A DNA stretch of 64,000 nt from Hordeum vulgare subsp. vulgare (taxonomy: Eukaryota > Streptophyta > Magnoliopsida > Poales > Poaceae): assembly GCF_904849725.1 (NCBI RefSeq), contig NC_058518.1:8266147-8330146 (forward strand). Direction: 5' to 3'. The notes under the pieces are model-generated. The model saw nothing but the letters and a program-made list of their open reading frames with translations, ran no database searches and was not told the DNA's origin. Shown here piece by piece: positions 1-11,479 of the stretch; position 1 is the first letter of the stretch; each line of letters begins with the position of its first letter. Made by a program: the position numbers and the translations under genes.

Positions 1-419
1 TTCTCTTGTCTATGCAGGTTGAAGTATGTATAGACAATGGTGCTAGGCTCTGTTCCCTGATGTAGTTCCTCGCGCAAACATGTGCAGGACACAACCAACT
101 CCACTCCAGCCGCTCCCTCCGATGGCTCCACTCCCTCTTCCACTTTGATACAGCTGATGGTAAGCCTATGCTCTCTCCCATGGTCTTTTGTGTTGATTGA
201 AAATCATCACATCTTTCTCTTCCAAGGCACAAGTATCGCACACATTTTGTTCACCTCAAAGAATAAAAGGAAAGAAAAGAAAAGATGGTAATCACTTACT
301 TATGAGTCCCACGATTCAGAATGGTTACTTCTGGATGAGATTATCGTTGTATAAGCAATAAAAGTTCCCTTCTTTTTGTAACTAAAGGTGTTGATTATAT
401 GTGATTGAATTAAATCATA

Positions 420-498
420 CTTCCTCTGAAACTAATATAAGATCTTTAGCTCACTAAAGTAGTGATCTAAAAGATCCTATACTACTTTACACATGGAG
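420..498. mobile_element. Stowaway-like MITE, copy 1
   Basis: A 79-bp near-palindrome beginning CTTCCTCTG and ending CATGGAG is flanked by TA dinucleotides (418-419 and 499-500), the target duplication of Tc1/Mariner-type MITEs. The centre, around GATCTTTAGCTCACTAAAG, is also inverted on itself. It is old enough that its ends have drifted from the CTCCCTCCGT consensus. Confidence 0.7.
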
Positions 499-1674
499 TA
501 CATCTTCTATATATGATTACATTAAACATATCAAATTTCATATGCCATTAAATCTGATCCAAGATTATGTAGTGTACAACATGTCAGCTCTTTGGAGATA
601 AAGGTACATAAACTTCAGGTGCATGCACATGTCCAGCAGCGAACCCTAGCAGGGGCACATCCTCACGAGCATTGTTGCTAGCCGTACCTCGGAGCGGAGA
701 AGACACCGTCCCCAACATGTTTGGCTGGCACAAGTACCTCATCTGCTCCACCTGCCCGCGCAACGCCTCTGGTGGACTAGTTAAGCCCTCCGATCTGATC
801 TGACATGATCTCTCTCATGTGCCCACCCACTGCCATCCAGCGGGTAATCTTCACAATTGAATCCATGCCCATGAGTGGGTCTTTTTGTTGTTTGAGACTT
901 GGAGTAAGATGTCACTTGGTACTTGTAGAGGTAGTGAAAACTTGTAAAATTGGATCTTTGCTAGTGATGATTTGGGTCCATGACCATCGAGCCGTGGTAA
1001 TGTTTGTGCTAGCCATCGTTGTGATTTTTCTAGGGATTTACGATGGCTTGGTTTCGTAAGAGTGGTCAGCTATGCTTTTTTGCGAACTAATCATTTTTAT
1101 GTCATGCATATCATTCACTCTGGAGTACCTCCTATATTGAAGTCTCATTCGGAGGACAGTTCATCTGTTTACGTGGTTCATTCCAACATGGATTGTATAC
1201 TCAAAAATCCACAGATGAGTATGGGTTGCCCTTTTTTGGTCATGCAAGACATTGTTCTCTTGTCTATGCAGGTTGAAGTATGTATAGACAACGGTGCTAG
1301 GCTCTGTTCCCTGATGTAGTTCCTCGCGCAAACATGTGCAGGACACAACCAACTCCACTCCAACGGCTCCCTCCAGTATCTCCTCTCCCTCTTCCACTTT
1401 GATACAGCTGATGGTAAGCCTATGCTCTCTCCCATGGTCTTTTGTGTTGATTGAAAATCATCACATCTTTCTCTTCGAAGGCACAAGTATGTCACACATT
1501 TTGTCCACCTCAAAGAATAAAAGGAAAGAAAAGAAAATATGGTACTCACTTACTTCTGAGTCCCACGATTCAGATATGGTTATTTCTGGATGAGATTATC
1601 CTTGTATAAGCAATAAAAGTTTCCTTCTTTTTGTAACTAAAGGTTTTGGTTATATGTGGTTGAATTAAATCATA

Positions 1675-1754
1675 CTTCCTCAGTATACTAATATAAGATC
1701 TTTAGCTCACTAAAGTAGTGATCTAAAAGATCCTATGTTACTTTACAGATGGAG
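1675..1754. mobile_element. Stowaway-like MITE, copy 2
   Basis: This is the same 80-bp TA-flanked palindrome as at 420-498, carried in the second tandem unit. The MITE therefore predates the tandem duplication. A third copy lies inverted at 26446-26525. Confidence 0.7.
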
Positions 1755-2447
1755 TACATCTTCTATATCTGATTACATTAAAATACGTATCAAATTTCAT
1801 ATGCCATTAAATCTGATCCAATATTATGTAGTGTACAACCTGTCAGTTCTTTGGAGATAAAGGTATATAAACTTCAGGTGCACGCACATGTCTAGCGGCG
1901 AACCCTAGCAGGGGCACGTCCTCACGAGCATTGTTGCTAGCCGTACCTCAGAGCGGATACGGCATCGTCCCCAACATGTTTGGATGGCATAAGCTCCTCA
2001 TCTGCTCCACCCGCCCGCGCGACACCTCTGGTGGACTAGGTAAGCCCTCCGATCTGATCTGACATGATCTCTCTCATGTGCCCACCCACTGCCATCGAGC
2101 GGATAATCTTCACAATTGGATCCATGCCCATGAGTGAGTCTTTTTGTTGTTTGAGACTTGGAGTAAGATGTCACTTGGTACTTGCAGATGCAGTGAAAAC
2201 TTGTAAAAATGGATCTTTGCTAGTGATGATTTGGGTCCATGGCCATCTAGGGCTTTACAATGGCTTGGTTTCGTTTGAGTGGCCAGCTTTGCTTTTTTCC
2301 GAGCTAATCAGATGGCACGGTAAAGTGAATGTTTAAAACCGGAAAAAATATTGAGATTGTGTAAAAGATTACTTTTTTTATGCCTGACTTGATGGGCCAA
2401 AGAGGCTGCAAATGACTATGTCAAGGTGGTTATGAATTTCACTGGAT

Positions 2448-2769
2448 TTGACGGCGAGGGGAGAGGAGAGGAGAGGATGCTTTCCATGGTTGGTCGTCGC
2501 CAGTCAGTGCTCCTCGTTGTCAATTTCTCCGTTGGCGGCGTCTTCAGTGGCCAAGACGCTCACCGCCGTGTCCGTCAAATCGACCCTCATCCGAGACTTG
2601 GAAGGTTGGTCGTTTCTTCCTCTTGACGAGGGCAAGTGCGACGGCCGCACTTTCACTATAAGTATTTGGTTTGGAAGAGATTTTCAAGGACATTGTAGGG
2701 AAGAAGTTGCAGTTTTACTCAGGATCGTTTCCAAAACTGCGGATCCTAGGGATCGGTGGCTGCCAGCTG
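2448..2769 (+). pseudogene. NBS-LRR (NLR) gene 3' fragment, truncated
   Basis: The fragment encodes LRR-like sequence; one frame reads SGSFPKLRILGIGGCQL just before the break. It matches the inverted copy at 25431-25751, which continues into a typical cereal NLR C-terminus. Here the coding sequence stops abruptly at about 2769, where an inverted LINE 3' tail begins. The two halves of the LRR lie in different frames, so the fragment is a pseudogene. No NB-ARC or coiled-coil part is present in the window. NLR identity is inferred mainly from the longer inverted copy. Confidence 0.65.
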
Positions 2770-3768
2770 CATGAATCGATGTATGCAGCCCTTTTATTAA
2801 CTAAGAAAGTAGCCATGGTCTTAAGTTCTCCAATACAAAGCAAAAAAATATAAACCGCTCACAAGCGATGAAAAACTACAACATCCGGCGAAATTAAACA
2901 AACAGATTACAATGCCTATACACCTAGTTTATTAGTAACTCGCCATCAAAACCGGCTGAAGATAGCCCATGCGACCGTCTCTCATCGGTTGCACCAAATA
3001 GCCATAAGCTCCCTGGAATCCACATGGCTGAGTAATGACCACGTACGGATCCAAGTTGTAGCTCTGTAGATAACCTGTAAAAAAATTTTTGGATATTCTT
3101 ACCATTAAAAATATGATCGTTTCGCGTATTTCAAATAGCCCAATATAACACGCTTATTCCAATCCTTATGTTATTTGCTATGGTTCCGTCTACTCCATTG
3201 AGCCGCGTCCTAAATAGTGTGTTAATGCTGATTGATTGAGTTATATTGAAAGCTATATGAACAATGCACCATAATAATCTGGCTAGTGGATAATCAAGAA
3301 AGAGGTGTTTGACTGTTTCATCGTGATCGCAAAAGCAACATTTAGAACTGCCTATCCATCATCGTCTTATCAAATTAACACAACTCCCTTGTGTATAAAC
3401 CACATGTAAATCTTAATTCTAAGTGGCACCTTGACCTTCCACAATAGTAAAGATCTCGAGAGTGGTTCAGAATTTATTACGTCGATGTACATTGACTTTA
3501 CCGTAAATCTGCCAGTAGTGGTTAATTTCCACTGAATAGAGTCTTCCTGGTCCGACAGTTGAATCTCCATGAAACGTCTGACCAAGTGTATCCAGGCATT
3601 CCATCTTTCTCCCACCAAAGCTCGCCTTAATTGGATATTTAGAGGTATTGATTGTAACACTGTCGCTACGTAAACTTCCTTACGTTGAGCGATATTATAA
3701 AGAATAGGATATTGCAAACCTAGCGGCTCATTCCCTAGCCACGTGTCTTCCCAGAATCTGATAAATAA
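2770..3768 (-). mobile_element. 5'-truncated LINE (non-LTR retrotransposon), minus strand
   Basis: Read on the minus strand, 3768 to about 3240 encodes the C-terminal end of a plant L1-type reverse transcriptase, including the zf-RVT domain. Landmarks are IRFWEDTWLG, then WKLTTTGRFTVKSMY, then KVPLRIKIYMW. After a frameshift near 3372 it continues with CCFCDHDETVKHLF. The 3' untranslated end at about 2770-2812 contains GGGCTGCATACATCGATT, the same tail seen at 57750. The endonuclease and most of the RT are missing. Poly(A) is not visible because the end is fused directly to the NLR fragment with CTGCA-type microhomology. Confidence 0.8.
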
Positions 3769-4191
3769 TTTGCGCCAGAGAAACTGGCCGGGGAATCCTA
3801 GTTGTTCTTTCTGCTCGGATGTGGAGTCTGCTAGACATTTATTCTTTGGTTGTCCTCTTGCTCGGTCGGTCTGGGGGGCTTTGGGTCTGGTTGATGGTGC
3901 TTCTAGTTGTCCACAGTCTCTATGGCAATGTTGGGCTTGGTTATATAGATTGTTCCCTAATAGTAAAAGATATTCCGTGATGATCATTGCGGCTGTTTGC
4001 TGGGGTTTTGGTGCACTAGAAACAAAGTCACCTTTGAGAGACATGTTGTCCACTCCCCTGTGGAGGTTATCTTCACTACTTGTTCTTTCATGTCATCAAC
4101 TAACTTTGGTCCTATTTCCTGATCATAACTCACAGCCTGGACTGCGGTGTGTAACTTGGGTTGGCCTGCCCAAAATAGTGGTCCTATCCAC
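3769..4191 (+). mobile_element. LINE 3' fragment, plus strand (B1 block start)
   Basis: The plus strand encodes the second half of a zf-RVT domain: LRQRNWPGNPSCSFCSD, then ARHLFFGCPLARSVWG, then LWQCWAWLYRLFPNSKRY. This is a different LINE lineage from the minus-strand piece to its left, and it is joined head to head with it at about 3768. It corresponds to 32600-33013 in block B2 and is interrupted at 4192-4194 (TTA) by a Harbinger element. LINE-flank sequence resumes at 5966. Confidence 0.8.
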
Positions 4192-4194
4192 TTA

Positions 4195-5962
4195 GAGCAT
4201 CTCCAGCCGCCCCGAGGCGTGAAATAACGTCGCCTGGGGGTGCGTCGGCAAAAAAATCGTCCTTGGAGGTTCGGGTTCCTAGTCCCCCCCCCCTCCAAAG
4301 TCGTTCGAATTGTTTTTTTTAATAAACTCGGTCCAAATTTGGCTAAAACCGAGTCAAATTCAAAGGAAATTCATGGTTTGCATTAAATTTGTAAAAAAGT
4401 GAAATAAAAACATAATTAAACATAAAACTAAACTATACTAGACTACATCGCCGCCACCCGCCGCTGCTCCCGACGCCGCCACCTTCTACATGCCGAGGAG
4501 CTTGTAGAAAGTGATGTAGTCGCCGCCGCCGCCGTCCTTGCTGCACCCCTACCCTGGGTCGCCATGGCGAACGGGGTTCGAAGGCCCCGTTGCCTCCTCA
4601 TCGCTCTCGTCGAGGATGATGAGGCCGCCCTCCTCGCGACCGCGGTGACAGGCGGCAATCTCCTCCAGGGCGCATCGCTGGCGCTCCATCTCCTCCCAGA
4701 CGTAGTCGTCCCGCGTCCATTTCAAGGCGGCCTCATCAGCGGCGGCCATGGCCAGGTGCTCCGGCTTGACGGGGAGGAGTCCCGGCTCCGTCTTCGACTT
4801 GATGAGGCAGGAGGAAGCGTCGAGCTCGTTGATGATGATGTGGTGCTACGCGTGCGCCGCCCTAGCAGCGTCTCCTGCGGCTTCGGCTTGGCGGGGAGGA
4901 ACGTCGGCTATCCGGAGGAGCGCGAGCGGCATCCGGACAACAAGGACGACGCCATCTTCATCCGCCTCGGCGTCCAGGAGCTGTCGCGGCGGCAGGAGAA
5001 GGCAGGTGGCGGTGGATACTCATACCTCGGTGAGTTTCCACCCTGGATGTGCTCGAGGACGGCCTCCAAGGTGTGGCCGCGGACGCCCCACCATTGGTGG
5101 CTCCCCTCGGAGTTGTGGCGGCCGCGGGGTTCAACCCCGCTGGTGGCGGCGAGCTGGTCGGCATGACGGTGCTCGAAGTACGCTGTCCATAGTATCGCAG
5201 CAGGTTGCACGAGATCTCCGGTGGCCCCGACAGGATGCGCGTGATCTTCGCCCGCCGGTCAGCTCCAGTGGGTGATGGTGGCACCGGCACTCTGCCGACG
5301 CTCAGCCTCCAGGACCCTGGCACCCGCATGTCCGACAGCTCCGGATAGTCTGCCTCGTAAAGAATGCGGACCTCGTCCTCGCAGAGGTGATGGCGGTCGA
5401 AGCCATTGGCGGCCGCTACATCATCGGGGTAGCGTTCGACCATCTTTTTGTGGAGAAAGAGGGGGAGAAGGCGCCAGTGACGAAAAAGGAGAGGAGAGAG
5501 CGTCGGCGGGAGAGGTGTGTGGCCACTGGCTGGGAGAAGGCGCCTTATATAGCCGCAGGCGGGGCGGACACGTGGAGCGACGCCGTGTGAACACGTGGGA
5601 GGAACTATCGGGACGTGCGTCGCCAGGACGCGCGTCGTCGCGACTTCACTGCGCCGCCGGTGAATCAATGGAAGGTTGACCGGCGGTGCAGCCTTCGCAT
5701 CGATTACCGCGGGAAACGAGTCGATGAGAATGACGACCGCGCGCCCAGTCACTGGCTCGGAGGGCCCAGCGTTTTTTGCGCCAAAAATGTTTCCGCTGGC
5801 GCCCCAAGTGCGCTGGGTTCGGCCTGGCACCACCGGGACCAATTTCGATCCGAGCCGACGAAAAACACGCTCCTGGGGGCACGACTGGGCCGTTTTTTCC
5901 CGCTGGCGGAAAAAAATGGCCGGGGGGTGGGGGGACTGTTGGGGACTCAGCTCGACATGCTC
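4195..5962. mobile_element. PIF/Harbinger-type DNA transposon, copy B1 (1768 bp)
   Basis: The left end GAGCATCTCCAGCCG and the right end, which on the reverse strand reads GAGCATGTCGAGCTG, form terminal inverted repeats. Both are flanked by TTA (4192-4194 and 5963-5965). The 3-bp TTA/TAA target duplication with GAGCATCTCC ends is typical of Harbinger elements in grasses. No DDE transposase is seen, so it is non-autonomous. It carries a decayed ORF on the minus strand. The same element sits at the same place in block B2 (33017-34819), so the insertion predates the block duplication. Confidence 0.8.
4443..5443 (-). pseudogene. Harbinger-borne repetitive ORF, frameshifted
   Basis: The reading frame starts at the ATG at 5443 (MVERYPDDVAAANGF) and contains YEADYPELSDMRVPGSWRLS. 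A frameshift leads to a conserved segment with WTAYFEHRHADQLAA and RGRHNSEGSHQWWG, and a further shift leads to an acidic C-terminal part with ALKWTRDDYVWEEMERQR and GREEGGLIILDESDEE. I recognise this as a high-copy Triticeae transposon-associated ORF of unknown function. The pieces lie in at least three frames, so this copy is dead. Overlapping GC-rich ORFs on the plus strand are shadows. Confidence 0.6.
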
Positions 5963-5965
5963 TTA

Positions 5966-6071
5966 AACTTGAGTCTGGTTTGGGGTCAGCTTGCGTGTAC
6001 GTGTGTAGTATACCGGGAGTGTGTACGTGTGTAGTATACCGGGAGTCAGTTAGCAGAGTTTAGGGTGTTAA
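5966..6071 (+). mobile_element. LINE-flank remnant after the Harbinger insertion
   Basis: This continues the sequence interrupted at 4192; B2 has the matching segment at 34823-34902. It contains a short direct repeat of GTGTACGTGTGTAGTATACC at about 5994-6040 that is single in B2. No coding content is seen. Confidence 0.55.
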
Positions 6072-6188
6072 GGACCCGTTCGGTAATCCACCGGCTCTTA
6101 GGATCTACGAAACGGCTGTTTGTTCGCTTCAAAAAATTTGAACTACACGCTGTGTTCACTTCCGGAGCGGAATGACACTAAACGGGCC
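6072..6188. mobile_element. Tourist-like MITE (117 bp)
   Basis: The ends GGACCCGTTCGGT and, on the reverse strand, GGCCCGTTTAGTG form inverted repeats flanked by TAA (6069-6071 and 6189-6191), as in PIF/Harbinger-type Tourist MITEs. The copy in block B2 is split; its right part is at 38240-38352. Confidence 0.75.
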
Positions 6189-6191
6189 TAA

Positions 6192-6484
6192 TAGTCCATC
6201 GCTCCCTTACTAGCCCACAAAGTTTAGAGTCAGCTTGAATAATCTGTTTTTATTTTTGACTTTTCTGTTGAGATTTTTGGGCTTTGATTTTTTATGTGAT
6301 GTTTAATCTTCATCTGTTGTGAGCTTTGGTTTCGTTCACAAGAGACTTACACCCAGAGTAAAATGCATAAAACCACCATTTTAGTGTCATAACTCTTGGA
6401 AAACCATCATTTTATAAAATGTGACACTTTGCACCCCATCGTAAAATTGACACTGACAAAAATACTGAACAAAAAAAGAGCATG
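6192..6484. other. Non-coding B1 block sequence left of the CACTA insertion
   Basis: This is AT-rich sequence without a gene, matching 39373-39649 of block B2 at roughly 90% by eye. The final ATG (6482-6484) is the left target duplication of the CACTA element. Confidence 0.7.
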
Positions 6485-6509
6485 CACTAGTAGAAAACGG
6501 GCCTTTGGC

Positions 6510-6905
6510 CTGGACCATTTAGTCCCAGCCTGCCTCTCGGCCGGGACTAAAGGCCCGGCCACGTCGCCCCAATTCTCAATGCCTCCCTCGAGGCTTTAGT
6601 CCCGGCCCGTAAGGAGCCTGTAGTCCCGGTTCGTGTCACAAACCGGGACTAAAGGGCTACGCGGTGGGCAGTGGTGGTGGCAACCGTTCGTATCCCCCTT
6701 TAGTCCCGGTTGGTGGCTCAACCCGGGACTAAAGGACTAACACGTGGCATGTCGTAGTGGGGCGACCGTTGGTATACCTCTTTAGTCCCGGTTGGTGGTT
6801 GAACCCGGGACTAAAAGCCTAACACGTGGCCTGCCGTAGTGGTGGCAACCGTTTGGTATACCTCTTTAGTCCCGGTTGGTGGCTCAAACCGGGATTAAAG
6901 GCCCA
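6510..6905. repeat. CACTA subterminal repeats, left cluster
   Basis: At least five imperfect palindromes have the form TTTAGTCCCGGTTGGTGG, then a short loop, then CCGGGACTAAAGG (starting near 6517, 6596, 6699, 6780 and 6864). In CACTA elements such subterminal motifs bind the TNPA protein. Each can fold into a short hairpin. Confidence 0.85.
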
Positions 6906-7029
6906 AACGATTTGCATCCCGCGTCGTTTCGGGCGATGAAAAGCACGAACCGAAGCGTACAGTCGCCATTTCTCTGTTCTTCTTCTCTCTCGCGTCGCCC
7001 TCTCTGTTATTCTCCTCTCTTCTTCCACC

Positions 7030-8732
7030 ATGCCAACTACCTTTCATGAGGTGGTCGCCCATGGCACGACCAAGCTCCGTGTCGTGTACACGAACATGAG
7101 CACGGAGGTGCCGTTTTTCCTTCCACAGTTGAAGGAACGATGGTTTAACCACGCACCGGATCATGAGAAGTTCTTCGGGCTTGATCTGGAGTACACGGCC
7201 GATCAACGCGGTGTTGCCGTCATCCAAATATGCTTCGCAAGCCATGTCTTGATCTTTCAATGGGCGAGGTAAGTTTTGAGGCTTTCTTTGATCCAAGATA
7301 ATGACATTGTATAAGTTTATTTTTTTCTATCATAGTTGGTTCCCTTCAAATAGTTGTAGTGAAACAATTTTGATTAGTTGAAGGGGAGCACAATCTAATT
7401 GGAATAGTGTTCCATAATCTGAAAAATCGTATTAGAATCAACTAGTGTTTAATATGTTCCATTGGAATCATAGTTGGTTCCCTTCAAATAGTTGTAGTGA
7501 AACAATTTTGATTAGTTGAAGGGGAGCACAATCTAATTGGAATAGTGTTCCATAATCTGAAAAATCATATTAGAATCAACTAGTGTTTAATATGTTCCAT
7601 TGGAATCATAGTTGGTTCCCTTCAAATAGTTGTAGTGAAACAATTTTGATTACTTGAAGGGGAGCACAATCTGATTGGAATAGTCTTCCATAATCTGAAA
7701 AATTGTATTAGAATCAACTAGTGTTTAATATGTTCTATTGGAATCATAGTTGGTTCCCTTCAAATAGTTGTAGTGAAACAATTTTGATTACTTGAAGGGG
7801 AGCACAATTTGATTGGAATAGTCTTCCATAATCTGAAAAATCGTATTAGAATCAACTAGTGTTTAATATGTTCCATTGGAATCATAGTTGGTTCCCTTCA
7901 AATAGTTGTAGTGAAACAATTTTGATTAGTTGAAGGGGAACACAATCTGATTGGAATAGTGTTCCATAATCTGAAAAATCGTATTAGAATGAACTAGTGT
8001 TTAATATGTTCCATTGGAATCATAGTTGGTTCGCTTCAAATAGTTGTAGTGAAACAATTTTGATTAGTTGAAGGGAACACAATCTGATTGGAATAGTGTT
8101 CCATAATCTGAAAAATCGTATTAGAATGAACTAGTGTTTAATATGTTCCATTGGAATCATAGTTGGTTTGCTTCAAATAGTTGTAGTGATCTCTCTAGGT
8201 TCCATTGCATATGTTCTATTTGAATCCTAAAGATAAGTTTCTCTTTAGTTGTAGTGAAACATGTTTCCTTATTGCAGCAGTATGTAACATTTGTTCCGTT
8301 CTAATTTGTTTCTGTTGCAGGAGTGACAAGCATTGTCCTGGACTCATGGAGTTCCTTCGCAGCGGCGTCACTTTTGCTTCCGTTGACATAAGGAATGACA
8401 GGCTGAAGATGAGGCACAGCTTCGGTATTGAGATACCAGTTGGTTGCCTCGTTGATCTCCAAACGATATTCAGGCTTCGACATGACAGGACTTCGATGGC
8501 TCATATGGCAGTTGTCTTGATCGACGAGTCATATGGTGATATGAAGACCAGTTTCCCAAAGTATCAGCACAAACTTTGGGAGAAGGGCCCACTTGATGAT
8601 ATCAACATTCAGTATGCAGCAAAAGATGCATACGTTTCATACGAGTTGTACCGCAAGATTCGAGTCGTCAACTATGGCCAGCGTCACCTCGAGGAACGTG
8701 GACACTCTGATTTAGATGATTCAGACGAGTAG
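7030..8732 (+). CDS. WRN-like DEDDy 3'-5' exonuclease, captured by CACTA (2 exons)
   Basis: Exon 1 is 7030-7268 and exon 2 is 8321-8732, joined by a GT-AG intron (GTAAGT donor, CTGTTGCAG acceptor); together they give 216 residues with no internal stop. The fold is the ribonuclease D/Werner exonuclease superfamily, which removes nucleotides from 3' ends. Motif I is GLDLEYT (Asp52, Glu54). The likely motif II acidic residue is Asp106 in DIRNDRLKM. Motif III is YAAKDAYVSYELY (Tyr178, Asp182). All DEDDy metal-binding positions therefore appear to be kept. The C-terminal tail is acidic (HSDLDDSDE). The protein is of single-domain size, without a helicase. It lies just inside the left subterminal repeats of the CACTA element in the same orientation as the TNPA/Ulp1 gene. 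It is probably a host gene captured by the transposon; whether it aids transposition is unknown. Confidence 0.8.
7331..8200 (+). repeat. 138-bp minisatellite inside the exonuclease intron
   Basis: The landmark CATAGTTGGTTCCCTTC recurs at 7331, 7469, 7607, 7745, 7883, 8021 and 8158, a spacing of 138 bp (last 137). The roughly 6.3 copies are nearly identical. The array fills most of the 1052-bp intron and leaves both splice sites intact. Confidence 0.95.
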
Positions 8733-8994
8733 TGTTCTGAACGTCTAACACTTGTATATATATCTATGGTAGCTATTATTATGTACTGTTTGGGGTAGTA
8801 TCATGTACTTCTTGGACCAATTTATATATGTCTAGTTTCTGTTTGTGCCATTATAGTTTCCAAATTTGAATGGTTTAGCCCTTTCTAACTTCATTTGCTA
8901 CTTTTGAATGGTTTAGCCCTTTCTAACTTCATGGTATCATGCATTTCGACCACATATATATACAAAAAGTCTTCAGTTCAAATAAGTTCAAATA
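8733..8994 (+). other. 3' flank of the exonuclease gene
   Basis: AT-rich sequence with no ORF of note follows the stop codon. A short direct repeat (GAATGGTTTAGCCCTTTCTAAC) occurs twice between about 8868 and 8932. It probably contains the 3' UTR, but I cannot fix a polyadenylation site. Confidence 0.5.
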
Positions 8995-10425
8995 AGTTCA
9001 GTGCTTTTCAATTTCAGGGTCAACTAGCTCAAAAAAATAAGTAAATGCACGAAATATACCAAATAAAGTCAGAAATTGTTGAAATTTTGTGATGTGCCTT
9101 TGAATGGTGCATTTTGAACACACAAAAAGTATGGAGTTCAAATAAGTTCAAAAAAATGAAATCCCTTTGTAAGAGATGAGTTCTCGTTCGAAACCCTGCT
9201 ACTTCGAGAGAGATTGTCAGTTTTGTACACGAACTGCATCCAGTTTTTGTCGTAGCCCTCTCAACTTTTTAACACATGCTATGTGGGTGAAATTATGATA
9301 TCATGCCAACTTTCAACATTTTCAGAGTTCATTTGTAGTGCTTTTCAATTTCAGGGTCAACTAGCTCAAAAAAATAAGTAAATGTACGAAATATACCAAA
9401 TGAAGTCAGAAATTGTTGAAATTTTGTGATGTGCCTTTGAATGGTGCATTTTGAACACACAAAAAGTATGGAGTTCAAATAAGTTTAGAAAAAATGAAAT
9501 CCCTTTGTAAGAGATGAGTTCTCGTTCGAAACCCTGCTACTTCGAGAGAGATTGTCAGTTTTGTACACGAACTGCATCCAGTTTTTGTCGTAGCCCTCTC
9601 AAATTTTTAACACATGCTATGTGGGTGAAATTATGATAGCATGCCAACTTTCAACATTTTCAGAGTTCATTTGTACTGCTTTTCAATTTCAGGGTCAACT
9701 AGCTCAAAAAAATAAGTAAATGCACGAAATATACCAAATGAAGTCAGAAATTGTTGAAATTTTGTGATGTGCCTTTGAATGGTGCATTTTGAACACACAA
9801 AAAGTATCGAGTTCAAATAAGTTTAAAAAAAAGAAATCCCTTTGTAAGAGATGAGTTCTCGTTCGAAACCCTGCTACTTCGAGAGAGATTGTTAGTTTTG
9901 TACACGAACTGCATCCAGTTTTTGTCGTAGCTCTCTCAACTTTTTAACACATGCTATGTGGGTGAAATGATGATAGCATGCCAATTTTTCAACATTTTCA
10001 GAGTTCATTTGTAGTGCTTTTCAATTTCAGGGTCAACTAGCTCAAAAACAATAAGTAAATGCACGAAATATACCAAATGAAGTCAGAAATTGTTGAAATT
10101 TTGTGATGTGCCTTTGAATGGTGCATTTTGAACACACAAAAAGTATGGAGTTCAAATAAGTTTAAAAAAATGAAATCCCTTTGTAAGAGATGAGTTCTCG
10201 TTCGAAACCCTCCTACTTCGAGAGAGATTGTCAGTTTTGTACACGAACTGCATCCAGTTTTTGTCGTAGCCCTCTCAACTTTTTAACACATGCTATGTGG
10301 GTGAAATTATGATATCATGCCAACTTTCAACATTTTCAGAGTTAATTTGTAGTGCTTTTCAATTTCAGGGTCAACTAGCTCAAAAAAATAAGTAAATGCA
10401 CGAAATATACCAAATGAAGTCAAAA
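8995..10425 (+). repeat. 338-bp tandem repeat array in CACTA
   Basis: The landmark TGCTTTTCAATTTCAGGGTC occurs near 9001, 9338, 9676, 10014 and 10352, a spacing of 337-338 bp. This gives four full units and a partial fifth, over 95% alike by eye. Units contain CGAAACCCTGCTACTTCGAG and no long ORF. Confidence 0.95.
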
Positions 10426-10429
10426 TAAC

Positions 10430-11300
10430 AAAATAGATAATAGTTTGGATAGTTAAAATTATTAATTATGAAAATAAAAAATAGTTTTGCATTATTTATT
10501 CAATTTGAAACACTTTTCATTATCATAGTTTTGTCAAATTCTCAAATATGCAAAAAGAATTTTTAATAAACATAGTTTTTAATTGAAAATAACAAAATAA
10601 ATAATAGTTTTGATAGTCAAATTATTAATTATGAAAATAAAAAATAGTTTTGCATTATTTATTCAATTTGAAACACTTTTCATTATCATAGTTTTGTCAA
10701 ATTCTCAAATATGCAAAAAGAATTTTTAATAAACATAGTTTTTAATTGAAAATAACAAAATGATAATAGTTTGGATAGTCAGAATTATTAATTATGAAAA
10801 TAAAAAATAGTTTTGCATTGTTTATTCAATTTGAAACACTTTTCATTATCATAGTTTTGTCAAATTCTCAAATATGCAAAAAGAATTTTTAATAAACATA
10901 GTTTTTAATTGAAAATAACAAAATAGATAATAGTTTGGATAGTCAAAATTATTAATTATGAAAATAAAAAATAGTTTTGCATTATTTATTCAATTGGAAA
11001 CCCTTTTCATTATCATAGTTTTGTCAAATTCTCAAATATGCAAAAAGAATTTTTAATAAACATAGTTTTTAATTGAAATAACAAAATAGATAATAGTTTG
11101 GATAGTCAAAATTATTAATTATGAAAATAAAAAATTGTTTTGCATTATTTATTCAATTTGAAACACTTTTCATTATCATAGTTTTGTCAAATTCTCAAAT
11201 ATGCAAAAAGAATTTTTAATAAACATTGTTTTTAATTGAAAATAACAAAATAAGTTAATAGTTTGGATAGTCAAAATAATTAAATTTGAAAATAGAAAAA
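10430..11300 (+). repeat. 163-bp AT-rich tandem repeat array in CACTA
   Basis: The landmark AATAACAAAATAGATAATAG recurs about every 163 bp (near 10434, 10588, 10751, 10914, 11077 and 11241), giving just over five copies. It is very AT-rich and follows directly on the 338-bp array. Confidence 0.9.
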
Positions 11301-11479
11301 AATTGAAACTATATGAGAAATCATAGACAAAATTCGACATGAATTCACTTTGAATTCAGATTGAATTTTATCCACAATTTCGAATATAGTTTCAATTTTC
11401 AGTAAGTTTAGGCCCGTAAGCCTGCTTTAGAGAGGAGCTCGATGGACAAGCTGCGACGGGGCTTATAAACAAGTGTTAG

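Larger units (their letters stand above)
1..2330 (+). repeat. Direct tandem duplication, period 1254 bp
   Basis: Bases 1-1250 are repeated from base 1255 onward with scattered substitutions and small indels; the first copy probably begins left of the window. Each copy holds the same order of landmarks: a GC-moderate stretch with CATGTGCAGGACACAACC, a Stowaway-like MITE, a stretch around CGAACCCTAGCAGGGGCAC, and a stretch beginning ATGATCTCTCTCATGTGCCC. Short ORFs occur (for example 2064-2336) but show no recognisable domain and are not convincing genes. The second copy runs on into an NLR fragment at about 2448. I see no transposon termini, so this looks like a segmental duplication. Confidence 0.85.

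Noticed and set aside
4564..5275. Plus-strand ORFs of 175-200 codons in the Harbinger element
   Set aside because: They are shadows of the minus-strand ORF family in GC-rich sequence. The conserved motifs are on the minus strand.
7331..11300. Regular repeats that might suggest a CRISPR array
   Set aside because: The repeats are 138, 338 and 163 bp, adjoin without unique spacers, and lie in a plant transposon; these are minisatellites.
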